The position numbers were made by a program, and so were the translations under genes. Positions 7,306 to 13,968 of a stretch of DNA of 13,968 nucleotides are shown here, one piece after another. The notes beneath the pieces were generated by a model, which saw only the letters and a program-made list of their open reading frames with translations, did not search any database and had not been told where the DNA came from. How positions within the stretch are numbered: the first letter of the stretch is position 1; every line of letters begins with the position of its first letter. Source of the stretch: Pseudobdellovibrionaceae bacterium. Its GTDB lineage: Bacteria; Bdellovibrionota; Bdellovibrionia; Bdellovibrionales; JAMPXM01. The stretch lies in NCBI GenBank assembly GCA_016791465.1, contig JAEUWE010000236.1:1-13968 (forward strand). The letters are read 5' to 3'.

Positions 7306-7926
7306 TTAAAATTGAAATCCGAGAGCAAGACCTGGTCGCAGCGACTCCCGAGTCTGTGTTGCGCTGACCTCGGGAAGACTGCCGGTCTGTGTCTTTGTGT
7401 AGCGAATTGAGTCAAAGGTCAGAGACGGTCCAAGACCAAGGTCATTCCACCAAAAGAAGTAGCGAGCGGAAGCTGTGACGCCTGAGCCACTGTAGTTTTG
7501 CGTTTCAACGCCCGAGCTTGTGGTTTTCTCACGCGCAAAGAAAATGTATCCGATGCTGATCAGCCAGGACTTATTCATCCAGCCGAAGCTAAAGCTCGCG
7601 TCGACCTGTTCACTGTCAGTTGGGGACCAGTGACTTCGGTCTGTTCGTGCACCAAGGCCTAGACTGAGTGCAGAGGCCTCGTTCGATGCGCTCCGTGGCA
7701 GTTCAATGAGGTAGTGCTGCTGTGCTGAGACTCGAAAGCGTCGCGCTGTCGATGCGCTTGAGCTTGTGCCGCTCTCGTTCTCGCGGCGGTCGTAGTGAAT
7801 GTCGAGCTGTAACTCACCGATTGCGCGTTTCATTTGAGGTTCGATCAGATCTTGCGCAGAGGCTAAAGCGGGATTTGAGACAAAGAGAGCGAAAATGAGG
7901 AGATGAGAGGTTCCGACTTCTTGCAT
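7306..7926 (-). CDS. Predicted outer-membrane beta-barrel protein, 206 aa
   Basis: From ATG 7926 the product has a hydrophobic segment at residues 9-22 and a signal peptidase I site at Ala-Ser-Ala, residues 22-24. The mature part alternates polar and aromatic or aliphatic residues in strand-like stretches (for example around Ser-Trp-Leu-Ile-Ser-Ile-Gly-Tyr and Tyr-Phe-Phe-Trp-Trp). It ends Gly-Leu-Ala-Leu-Gly-Phe-Gln-Phe; a terminal Phe in an amphipathic strand is the classic signal for the BAM machinery. The size suits an 8-10-stranded barrel. The exact family and function are unknown. The frame is open to a GTG at 8091, but that extension has no signal peptide character. The signal n-region lacks Lys and Arg, and the ribosome binding site (AGGGG) sits nearly against the ATG, so the start is somewhat uncertain. 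Confidence 0.75.
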   Translation of the reverse strand: MQEVGTSHLLIFALFVSNPALASAQDLIEPQMKRAIGELQLDIHYDRRENESGTSSSASTARRFRVSAQQHYLIELPRSASNEASALSLGLGARTDRSHWSPTDSEQVDASFSFGWMNKSWLISIGYIFFAREKTTSSGVETQNYSGSGVTASARYFFWWNDLGLGPSLTFDSIRYTKTQTGSLPEVSATQTRESLRPGLALGFQF

Positions 7927-7935
7927 GCCCCTACC

Positions 7936-7945
7936 GTATCGATAC
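7936..7945. promoter_or_regulatory. 10-bp palindrome upstream of the beta-barrel gene
   Basis: GTATCGATAC is a perfect palindrome ending 10 bases before the ATG of the beta-barrel gene, in the 181-base gap shared with the divergent lipoprotein gene. It could be an operator half or chance; only one copy was noticed. Confidence 0.2.
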
Positions 7946-8107
7946 CTCGACTGGAATGGAACTTGAAGAATAGGAATTTGTGCAGGCCTCGAGATGGGCC
8001 TGAGTTGGGTAAAGAGGTAAGAAGGCACTGAATGAGCGTTGGTATGGGCGTAGGTCCGCCAATTTGGGCGCTCGGTGCCGCTGATTGTCACTTTATGAGG
8101 TCCTTGA

Positions 8108-10882
8108 GTGAAGGTTGCGATGTTCGCGTTAGCTCATACTACCAACCTCGTGCGCAAAGGCAGCGTCGTTGTAGCGCCGTTGGTATTGACCTCGTTAATT
8201 GGCTGCAATCATTTTTTTGGAAATGACAAGAAAGTCACCGATCCATTGGTGATGAAGGATCAGTCTCTGTCTTGCGTACGAACAGTTGGTGATCGAGTTT
8301 CGACGTACCTCAAAGGATCTGACGACTCCGATCCCGCCGATGTGGCTGACTGTCTTTCGCGAGCATTGAAGAAGTTTGCAGCCGATACGAGGGGTCGTAC
8401 GAGTGCGACCGGATGGACTCGGAGCGAGCTTGCGACTTTCTTTGAGACGTACTTTAAGGCAGAGGCGGCCCAGGCGCGGTCCGTTGGATTCTCTGGCATT
8501 GTGAATTTGACGGATGCGCTGACTGGATCGTCAAGAGATCGAGTGATGCCGTTCGACGAGGGCCTGGGTGCACAAGATAAGCGGCGAGCCATTATCGATG
8601 AGGTCTTTCGTTGGAAGGCGGTTCTGCTTGGCGGGTCTGAGCAGACATTGACTCGAAATGAGCTGGAACGAGCTCAGGCAATATTGGACGGAGCACGTGA
8701 GCCGTTGTCGGGACTCAAGGGTGTCGGCGATGTTCTCTCGATGCGTCGCGATCAAAAAGTGAAAGCTGTTTCAATCGCAGATCTTGCGAAGATAGCAACT
8801 TCGATCCGCCAAATTGTGCGAGTTATTAACCACGAGCTTGGTCGGACTGACGTTGTCCATTCTTCGATGACGATTCAATCCTTGGCTCTGGCACTTGAAC
8901 AAACCAAGTTCAACTTTCTTGAAACGAAAGAACGTCGTGAGCTGGCTGAGAATGTAAAGGTACTGCTCGTCGGTGGCGAGGCACAGGTCGTGTCCGGGCG
9001 CGAGTGGACTGAGATCCTCACTCAGCTGAGTGAGATTCTTGTCGCAACTCTGCGATTGAAGTTTGGAGTCTTTCAGAATGAGAGGTTGACGCTCGACGGC
9101 TCGGATCTACTGAATATCACTGTTGCAGAGGGAGCCCAGTCGTTGATGCGATCGATTGCTCGTCATGGCGGTCAAATTGGCATCAGCACAATTTCGGCCG
9201 TGGTCGTGAGTCTAGAAAAGGCCAACCTCTTGCCGATGGGCTTTCACGCCGTTTCAATCAATCAGACTCTAGGCGCAGTTTTGGGAAAGCTTCTGAGCGG
9301 TGCGGCACTGCCCGGTGCTGCAGAAAATGCTTTAGGCCTGAGCGCGGTACATCTCAAGCGTATTACCGAGTTTGTTGAAGATTGGAATGAGGGACAGCAC
9401 ATCACCGCAAAACTTTTTGCGGCGGGCGGCGCACGAGAGAGTCTCCGTCGTCTTCGACTCGAAATGGCGCGTCTTGCGTCTGAGCCTGGTTCGACTGCAA
9501 GAATTCGTGCTCGTCGGCAGATGCTTGAATTGTTGAGTACAGGGCGTCCGATTGTATTCAGCGACGCCGATCGAGTTCGGTTGGATATTCGTCCTGAGAC
9601 CGACTACTCCGAGCTTCAGGCGGCTGACTTTGATGCGCTGAATGTGATCCGTGTTCTCGTTTCGATGGCACTCAGTGGCTATGCCAAGGAGCCATCGCGA
9701 GCCGGAAACTTGCCGCGAGTGACTGAGGATGAGGCTCAGGAGATTTTTCTTGGGTTAAAGGCCATTGGTCATGACATGGGTATCGTCGATGTGCGTTCGT
9801 TGACGGCGGGTATCCGAACCTTTATGGAAACGAATCTCTTCCTGTCTGTTTCTGATGGTGATCGCTTCATCTCGTTTCATGAGACGGTGGAGTGGTTGCA
9901 TCTGGTGAGATCAGCCGGCAAGGTGGCCGATCTTATTCATGGAGACTTGGTCTCCCACTGTGGCACGACGGAACTCGACGTTTTCGGAAAGAAGAAGTTG
10001 CAAGTTGATTGTTTTCGCGAGCGAGCGTGGAGCAGTATTGAGAAGCAAGCGCCACACTTAACAGTTGTGCAGAACGGCATTAAGGCCTCTCGAGAACAGA
10101 AGCCTGGCTTTCTCAATTGGGTGCAGCGACTACCGAAGGCAAGAAAAGGCCTTTTGCGTTCACTGACGCCGCTACCGGATCTTAAGGGTTTGATGACAAC
10201 TCTCGAGCGCGCATCGCGCCCCATTGGCGACGTGGACCTACCAATTGAATCGTCTGAGCTTCGGGTGATGATGCCGATTCTTCACTACGTTGAGAGTCTC
10301 TTCGCGCGATTTGACGTGGATCGTTCAGGACTTTTGGAAGAGCAAGAGGTCTGGGGGATATTCCCGCTCGCACGACCATTCATTCAGAAAATCGCCGGCG
10401 AAGAAGTCGGTGAAACATATGAGCGAGCTATTTTCTCTTGGCTGATCATTAAGGGCTATCCTCCCGAAAATACAATTTCTGGTAAGGCGGCGCTGACGGC
10501 GTGGATTGCCGCACAACATTTCTACGCCATCGATGCCGACATCGAGGATGTCCTTAGAGTGTTAGCGAGCTTTCAAAAGGCAAGTCGCGAGCAGAAAAAC
10601 AAGACGGCCATCGAGCGGGTTATGGCCGACAGTGAGATGTGGGAGGCGGGTATTCGTCTCGGTGATCCGACGACGATTGCTTCTATTCGCGATACATTTC
10701 AGTGTGCGCAAGATGCTGACGTTGGACTGAAAAGCATCTTGCAGCTTCGTCGCAGCGACCTGTTTGCAGTGATGCGGACTCCAGACAAAGACGTCGATGA
10801 GCGCGCAAAAGAATTTGTCGCAAAACTCAAGTCGATTCTCTATGGTGATCAAGAGCTGCCTCGCTACTGCCAGATGTTTTAG
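8108..10882 (+). CDS. Large EF-hand lipoprotein of unknown function, 924 aa
   Basis: I do not recognise the overall family. The N-terminus has Arg16-Lys17, a hydrophobic core at about 19-31 and a lipobox Leu-Ile-Gly-Cys with Cys33, so it should be a lipidated envelope protein. Most of the body looks alpha-helical, with many Leu/Ala/Arg/Glu heptad-like stretches and no transmembrane segment. Residues 736-747 form a perfect EF-hand calcium loop: Asp736, Asp738, Ser740, Gly741, Leu743, Glu747. A weaker acidic stretch at 809-814 (Asp-Ala-Asp-Ile-Glu-Asp) is not a canonical second hand. Start choice: GTG 8108 has TGAGG seven bases upstream; ATG 8120 has GAAGG five bases upstream, and both keep the lipobox. 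The gene is divergent from the beta-barrel gene, and its stop overlaps the stop of the convergent kinase gene. Confidence 0.85.
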   Translation: MKVAMFALAHTTNLVRKGSVVVAPLVLTSLIGCNHFFGNDKKVTDPLVMKDQSLSCVRTVGDRVSTYLKGSDDSDPADVADCLSRALKKFAADTRGRTSATGWTRSELATFFETYFKAEAAQARSVGFSGIVNLTDALTGSSRDRVMPFDEGLGAQDKRRAIIDEVFRWKAVLLGGSEQTLTRNELERAQAILDGAREPLSGLKGVGDVLSMRRDQKVKAVSIADLAKIATSIRQIVRVINHELGRTDVVHSSMTIQSLALALEQTKFNFLETKERRELAENVKVLLVGGEAQVVSGREWTEILTQLSEILVATLRLKFGVFQNERLTLDGSDLLNITVAEGAQSLMRSIARHGGQIGISTISAVVVSLEKANLLPMGFHAVSINQTLGAVLGKLLSGAALPGAAENALGLSAVHLKRITEFVEDWNEGQHITAKLFAAGGARESLRRLRLEMARLASEPGSTARIRARRQMLELLSTGRPIVFSDADRVRLDIRPETDYSELQAADFDALNVIRVLVSMALSGYAKEPSRAGNLPRVTEDEAQEIFLGLKAIGHDMGIVDVRSLTAGIRTFMETNLFLSVSDGDRFISFHETVEWLHLVRSAGKVADLIHGDLVSHCGTTELDVFGKKKLQVDCFRERAWSSIEKQAPHLTVVQNGIKASREQKPGFLNWVQRLPKARKGLLRSLTPLPDLKGLMTTLERASRPIGDVDLPIESSELRVMMPILHYVESLFARFDVDRSGLLEEQEVWGIFPLARPFIQKIAGEEVGETYERAIFSWLIIKGYPPENTISGKAALTAWIAAQHFYAIDADIEDVLRVLASFQKASREQKNKTAIERVMADSEMWEAGIRLGDPTTIASIRDTFQCAQDADVGLKSILQLRRSDLFAVMRTPDKDVDERAKEFVAKLKSILYGDQELPRYCQMF

Positions 10883-12198
10883 TCACCGATGCGAATCATT
10901 GGTTCCCAGTACGGGCGCAAATCAATCGTCACATCCAGTTTTTTTACAAAGTTGAATATCCCTCCCAGCTTGCGGTGGAGGAACAGGAGCGAATGCGGTG
11001 GGGGCGAATACTTGAGCTGGCGTGCAAAGCGGGCACCGGTATCACGTGTCCGCTTGGCATAGTCGTCATCTTCGAAGCGAAATGGTTGGCGACCGGGATG
11101 GAAGGGCTCGGCGGAAACCAAAAGCAGATCGGCAAAACCCTCCTTTGCTTCTTGGCTTTCGCGGGGATCGAGAAGTCCAAATGCGACTCCCTCTTTGATG
11201 ATTAGCTCTCGATTGCCTGTGGTGACGGCGGTTTCGACACTGCGTAGAACTTGTTTGTAGCGGCGTCGGAACTCGTCGTCGTAGCGAAGCGTTGAGCCAA
11301 AATCGAGAAGTACAAGAACGTCGTTATTTTTCTCATCGGTGCCGATCAGAAAATTTGCAAAATTAGGATCGGTCTGAACCAGGCCCCATGAATAAAACTC
11401 GAGACAAAAAAGATCCAATATGGCACGAGCGATTTTCTCTCTGCGCTCAAGGCTTGGGCGGGAACGTAGCCATGAGTCAATCGTCGCGCCTCGTTCCCAC
11501 GTCATCGTGAGAACACGGCGATTGGAGTGACTCTCGATGGCTTCGGGAACGCGAAATCGTGACTCGCCCCGAAGCGCCCTGCGGTACTCCTGCATCAACT
11601 GCATTTCAACTCGGTAGTCGGCTTCCTGCTCGAGCACTCGTTTGAGCTCAGAAAAGAGTGGCGCCAAGTCCATTGCCCGACCTGTCATACTAGCAAATGA
11701 ACCAGCCAACGTTTTTAAGATTTTGAGGTCCGACTCAATCGACTCCGCGATACCGGGATATTGAATTTTAATCGCGACCTCGCGCCCATTGAGACTTGCT
11801 CGGTGGACTTGGCCAATGCTTGCGGCAGCTGCAGCTTCCGAATCGAGGTCTTCAAACTGAGAGAGCTTTTCAACGCCAATTTCTTCAATCAAAACCTGCT
11901 GAACGACAGAAAAGTCAACAGGCTCAGCAGAGGCCTGTAGCTTGGCGAGAATGGCCATCGCCTCTGGCGGGAAGTAGTCGCCGGCATCGATTGAAAGCAA
12001 CTGACCGGCTTTCATCGCGGCACCTTTGAGTTCCGATAAATGGTCAGCGATCCACTGCGCCTGTTCAATTCGCGCGTTGATGGAGTCAACGGGCTCGGAT
12101 GAAAACCGTGACTTGAGCGACTGGGCCACTTCACTTCTGCCAATTTTAGAAGCGAGAGACAGGAGATTGAGAGAGCGCGATCCGGTACTTTTTTTCAT
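10879..12198 (-). CDS. ABC1/UbiB-family atypical kinase, 439 aa
   Basis: The protein belongs to the ABC1 (AarF/UbiB/ADCK) atypical kinase-like family, which often supports quinone or lipid metabolism. Diagnostic motifs: KxGQ (Lys-Ala-Gly-Gln, 63-66), the Ala-rich nucleotide loop at 122-131 ending Ala-Ser-Ile-Gly-Gln-Val-His, Lys144 in Val-Ala-Ile-Lys, the catalytic-loop equivalent Thr-Asp-Pro-Asn-Phe-Ala-Asn (276-282), and Asp299-Phe-Gly. The family consensus in the catalytic loop is Ala-Asp-Pro-His-Pro-Gly-Asn, so His, Pro and Gly are replaced here while Asp277 and Asn282 remain. The protein is shorter than E. coli UbiB (546 aa) and lacks its C-terminal membrane helices. Its start overlaps the stop of the ybaK-type gene as ATGA, so the two are co-translated. 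Its TAA overlaps the TAG of the convergent lipoprotein gene. A specific role in ubiquinone synthesis is not shown, so no symbol is given. Confidence 0.9.
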   Translation of the reverse strand: MKKSTGSRSLNLLSLASKIGRSEVAQSLKSRFSSEPVDSINARIEQAQWIADHLSELKGAAMKAGQLLSIDAGDYFPPEAMAILAKLQASAEPVDFSVVQQVLIEEIGVEKLSQFEDLDSEAAAAASIGQVHRASLNGREVAIKIQYPGIAESIESDLKILKTLAGSFASMTGRAMDLAPLFSELKRVLEQEADYRVEMQLMQEYRRALRGESRFRVPEAIESHSNRRVLTMTWERGATIDSWLRSRPSLERREKIARAILDLFCLEFYSWGLVQTDPNFANFLIGTDEKNNDVLVLLDFGSTLRYDDEFRRRYKQVLRSVETAVTTGNRELIIKEGVAFGLLDPRESQEAKEGFADLLLVSAEPFHPGRQPFRFEDDDYAKRTRDTGARFARQLKYSPPPHSLLFLHRKLGGIFNFVKKLDVTIDLRPYWEPMIRIGD

Positions 12199-12695
12199 CG
12201 ATTTTTTCCGACGTTAATCCACTGCACAGGTATTGCCGTCTTAAGTTCCTGGGGCGTGATGGAAACCAAGAATCCGCGTTCACCACCATTGATCCAAAGG
12301 CGCCCGAGGTTTTGAATCGAAGCTTCAGCAAAAATCGGAAGCTGTGTTTTTAAACCAAATGGCGAGGTTCCGCCGATCAGGTAGCCAGAAAGTTCGCAGG
12401 CTTTTGACGGCTCACAGGGAAAGGCTCGGCGAGCGCCAAGAGCTTGGGCGAGTTTCTTGGTGTCGACATTGAGGTCTCCGTGCATCAAAACGACGACATG
12501 TTGGCACGGGCCTGGTTCGCTTGTTTGAAAGATCAGCGTCTTGATGACCGCGTGTTCAGAGACGCCGAGGACTTGGCTTGAGTGCGAGGTGCCTCCTTTT
12601 TCGACGTACTGAAATGGGTGTTCAGTAAAGGCAATGCCTTTACTGCGAAGAAGCGCGAGGGCTGGTGTGGTCTTTACTTGAGGGTTTTGCTCCAT
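12195..12695 (-). CDS. ybaK: YbaK/EbsC-type Cys-tRNA(Pro) deacylase, 166 aa
   Basis: YbaK-family proteins hydrolyse mischarged Cys-tRNA(Pro) in trans, acting with prolyl-tRNA synthetase in the cytosol. The sequence shows the family course: an N-terminal Thr-Thr-Pro-Ala-Leu-Ala-Leu-Leu start, Val-Ile-Lys-Thr-Leu-Ile-Phe with the conserved Lys52, Asp-Thr-Lys-Lys-Leu-Ala-Gln-Ala-Leu-Gly-Ala at 78-88, and the Gly-Gly-Thr-Ser-Pro-Phe-Gly loop at 108-114. The length is typical (E. coli YbaK 159 aa). The ATG at 12695 has a moderate ribosome binding site, AAGG about eight bases upstream. It is the first gene of a two-gene unit with the ABC1-type kinase and is divergent from the small basic peptide, with 41 bases between start codons. 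Related editing proteins (ProX, INS domain) share the fold, so the exact tRNA specificity is inferred from the YbaK-like motifs. Confidence 0.9.
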   Translation of the reverse strand: MEQNPQVKTTPALALLRSKGIAFTEHPFQYVEKGGTSHSSQVLGVSEHAVIKTLIFQTSEPGPCQHVVVLMHGDLNVDTKKLAQALGARRAFPCEPSKACELSGYLIGGTSPFGLKTQLPIFAEASIQNLGRLWINGGERGFLVSITPQELKTAIPVQWINVGKNR

Positions 12696-12736
12696 AGAGA
12701 TAACCTTACGCTACAACCCTTGACGGAGGAATCACT

Positions 12737-12850
12737 ATGGCTCGCAAAAAAGCGGCTACAAAACCAAAGAAAAAACGTCCAGCAAACAAGCACCACAAGA
12801 GCCGCTTGAGCAAAAAGAAGAGCCTCACAGGCCGTAAAAAGAAGAAGTAG
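12737..12850 (+). CDS. Very basic 37-residue peptide
   Basis: The ATG at 12737 is preceded by GGAGG (12725-12729) at seven bases, one of the best ribosome binding sites in the window, and the frame runs 37 codons to TAG. The peptide begins Met-Ala-Arg-Lys-Lys-Ala-Ala-Thr-Lys-Pro and ends with four Lys. By my count it has 16 Lys, 4 Arg and 2 His, with no acidic residue and no aromatic apart from the two His. Such a composition suits nucleic acid or ribosome binding, as in tiny ribosomal proteins or histone H1-like Lys/Ala/Pro tails, but no family is recognised. The gene is divergent from ybaK, and an imperfect hairpin follows 15 bases after the stop. Good start signal plus strongly biased composition argue for a real gene. 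Confidence 0.75.
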   Translation: MARKKAATKPKKKRPANKHHKSRLSKKKSLTGRKKKK

Positions 12851-12865
12851 TGGACAATATCTTGG

Positions 12866-12888
12866 GCTAGCTCCGCTCCGGGGCTAGC
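12866..12888. terminator. Hairpin between the basic peptide gene and cheX, possible terminator
   Basis: GCTAGCTCCG (12866-12875), loop CTC, CGGGGCTAGC (12879-12888) make a 10-bp stem with one G-T wobble. It lies 15 bases past the peptide stop and covers the stop codon of the convergent cheX gene. Neither strand has a proper T-tract after the stem, so it may be a weak or factor-aided terminator or an mRNA 3'-end stabiliser. Confidence 0.5.
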
Positions 12889-13381
12889 TTGGGTCGACAC
12901 TGATTTCGATGTGGATCTGACCAAATTCAGAGAGCAGTGGAATCACAATAGTCGGAGCATGTGATGAGTGGTGAACAGAGAGGTCCGACCCCTTCATGAC
13001 TGTGGGCAGCGCACGTTTTAAGTCGTGTCCCATGGCATTCAGTTTTGTCTTGGCTGACCCATAGGTGATATTCAGAATTTCAGCTGCAGCATCGGCGTAC
13101 TCATCTGAGATTGTTTCAATAGACTCACCGAGCATGTTCTCAATCATTTTGATGAAGGCTTGTTTCTCAAAAAAAAGACCGATCGCACCTTTAAATTCAT
13201 TTGAAACAATACCGAGAACGCCGGCGACGACGAACTGGGGTTGAGATTTCTTCCCCTTGATAAACGGCTTTCCGCCTTCGACTCGGAGACCGGCCTGGAC
13301 CTGAAGTGCATCCACAGCACCGATAATGAACGGATTAATAAACTCGAGATTCAGCTGGCTCTGGTTCTGGTCCATACTCAT
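12884..13381 (-). CDS. cheX: CheX-like chemotaxis phosphatase, 165 aa
   Basis: CheX proteins dephosphorylate CheY-P. The start (Leu-Glu-Phe-Ile-Asn-Pro-Phe-Ile) and the central helix Asp-Ala-Ala-Ala-Glu-Ile-Leu-Asn, with the E-x-x-N catalytic signature at Glu101 and Asn104, are typical, as is the following Gly-Ser-Ala-Lys-Thr-Lys-Leu. The length fits the family, and only the single E-x-x-N site of CheX (not two as in CheC) is seen. ATG 13381 is chosen because family members begin just before the Phe-Ile-Asn-Pro-Phe stretch; ATG 13375 is nearly as good, and a TTG at 13429 would overlap folE. No ribosome binding site is strong. The start is 35 bases after the folE stop on the same strand. No other chemotaxis gene is in the window, so the CheY partner is encoded elsewhere. 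Confidence 0.85.
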   Translation of the reverse strand: MSMDQNQSQLNLEFINPFIIGAVDALQVQAGLRVEGGKPFIKGKKSQPQFVVAGVLGIVSNEFKGAIGLFFEKQAFIKMIENMLGESIETISDEYADAAAEILNITYGSAKTKLNAMGHDLKRALPTVMKGSDLSVHHSSHAPTIVIPLLSEFGQIHIEISVDPS

Positions 13382-13416
13382 CTTTTCGGATGAACCAGGG
13401 CCTGAAATGAGCCCGT

Positions 13417-13968
13417 TTATGAATGGCAATGCGTCAAAAACTCTTTGCGCGTCGCCGGTTGGTCCCGGAAGTCGCCGCGGAGCTCACAGGTCGATGTGGT
13501 CGACGCGACGTCGCGAATGCCGCGAGCAATAACGCAATAGTGTTTGGCGCGAATTGAGACAGCGACGTGCGGTGTCTCAAGGAGAGTCTCAAGGGCATCG
13601 GCCACTTGCTTCGTCAGGCGCTCTTGGACCTGGGGGCGTCGAGCAAAGAAGTCCACAATTCGGTTGATTTTCGAAAGTCCGATCACCCGTTTCGTCGGAA
13701 TATAGGCCACAGTGGCCTGTCCATCGATCGTTTGAAAGTGATGTTCACAGGTCGACATGACGGATATATCGCGAACAACGATCATCTGATCGCACTGCAT
13801 TGAATTTTCGATCGTCGTGATGCGCGGGATGTTGCCAGGGTTCAAGCCCGAAAAGATCTCGTCGACATACATTTTCGCGATCCGGCGAGGGGTATCAATC
13901 ATGGAGTCGTTTGAAAGATCGAGCCCCAGGGTTTCCAAAATATCTCGAACGGAGGCTTCAATGCGGCG
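13417..13968 (-). CDS. folE: GTP cyclohydrolase I, 5' end beyond the window
   Basis: FolE converts GTP to 7,8-dihydroneopterin triphosphate, the first step of folate (or related pterin or deazapurine) synthesis. The frame is open to the right edge, giving 183 visible residues; the first ten (Arg-Arg-Ile-Glu-Ala-Ser-Val-Arg...) already match the family helix, so the true start lies outside. Visible signatures are Asp-Thr-Pro-Arg-Arg-Ile-Ala-Lys (25-32), Ser-Thr-Cys-Glu-His-His-Phe with zinc ligands Cys74 and His77 and catalytic His76, Tyr-Ile-Pro-x-x-Arg-Val-Ile-Gly-Leu-Ser-Lys (89-100), and Lys-His-Tyr-Cys with His143 and zinc ligand Cys145, all expected for an active type IA enzyme. The TTG at 13938 is an internal Leu codon, not a start. 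cheX follows 35 bases downstream. Confidence 0.95.
   Translation of the reverse strand, partial: RRIEASVRDILETLGLDLSNDSMIDTPRRIAKMYVDEIFSGLNPGNIPRITTIENSMQCDQMIVVRDISVMSTCEHHFQTIDGQATVAYIPTKRVIGLSKINRIVDFFARRPQVQERLTKQVADALETLLETPHVAVSIRAKHYCVIARGIRDVASTTSTCELRGDFRDQPATRKEFLTHCHS

Noticed and set aside
10532..10567. Second EF-hand in the 924-residue lipoprotein (residues 809-820)
   Set aside because: Asp-Ala-Asp-Ile-Glu-Asp starts like a calcium loop, but position 6 is not Gly and position 12 is Ala, not Glu or Asp.
13382..13429. TTG start giving a 181-residue CheX overlapping folE
   Set aside because: The extra 16 residues are not CheX-like, and two ATG codons lie right before the conserved family start.

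Overview
The window reads as an ordinary chromosomal stretch of a Gram-negative bacterium. Lipobox and Sec signal peptides, a predicted outer-membrane beta-barrel ending in Phe, MsrB, a UbiB/ABC1-type kinase, YbaK, CheX and FolE all fit a proteobacterial-type cell. The density of secreted proteins and lipoproteins, a CheX phosphatase and a subtilase with prodomain, Ig-like domain and Gly-rich tail make a Bdellovibrionota-like host my best guess. This is inference, because no rRNA or other phylogenetic marker is present. I see no tRNA, rRNA, CRISPR array, insertion sequence or phage gene.

Layout. (1) Positions 1-939, minus strand: a lipoprotein of unknown function, coupled by an ATGA overlap to a second exported protein cut off by the left edge. 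(2) Positions 1183-5274, plus strand: a tight three-gene operon of msrB and two half-size ABC exporters, with 14-bp and 4-bp overlaps. The two nucleotide-binding domains are asymmetric (one Walker B ends in Asp, the other in the catalytic Glu), so they very probably form one heterodimeric exporter. (3) Positions 5275-5616: a non-coding stretch rich in inverted repeats, including a nested three-stem arrangement that could be a structured RNA. (4) Positions 5653-7230: a secreted S8 subtilase with I9-type prodomain, Ig-like domain, 12-Gly linker and four-Cys tail. It is closed by a strong bidirectional terminator facing a convergent outer-membrane beta-barrel gene. (5) Positions 8108-10882: a 924-residue lipoprotein with one perfect EF-hand loop and otherwise no recognised domain. 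(6) Positions 10879-12695, minus strand: ybaK-type Cys-tRNA(Pro) deacylase followed by an ABC1-type kinase, coupled by ATGA. The kinase stop codon overlaps the stop codon of the convergent lipoprotein. (7) Positions 12737-12850, plus strand: a 37-residue, extremely Lys/Arg-rich peptide with an excellent ribosome binding site. (8) Positions 12884-13968, minus strand: folE (5' end beyond the window) followed by cheX.

How the parts relate. The operon joins methionine sulfoxide repair with an exporter, perhaps an envelope or oxidative-stress pairing; the substrate is unknown. The remaining genes look like separate housekeeping and envelope units. I found no clear multi-gene novel system. The points most worth a second look are the possible structured RNA upstream of the subtilase, the subtilase tail, the tiny basic peptide, and the large EF-hand lipoprotein.
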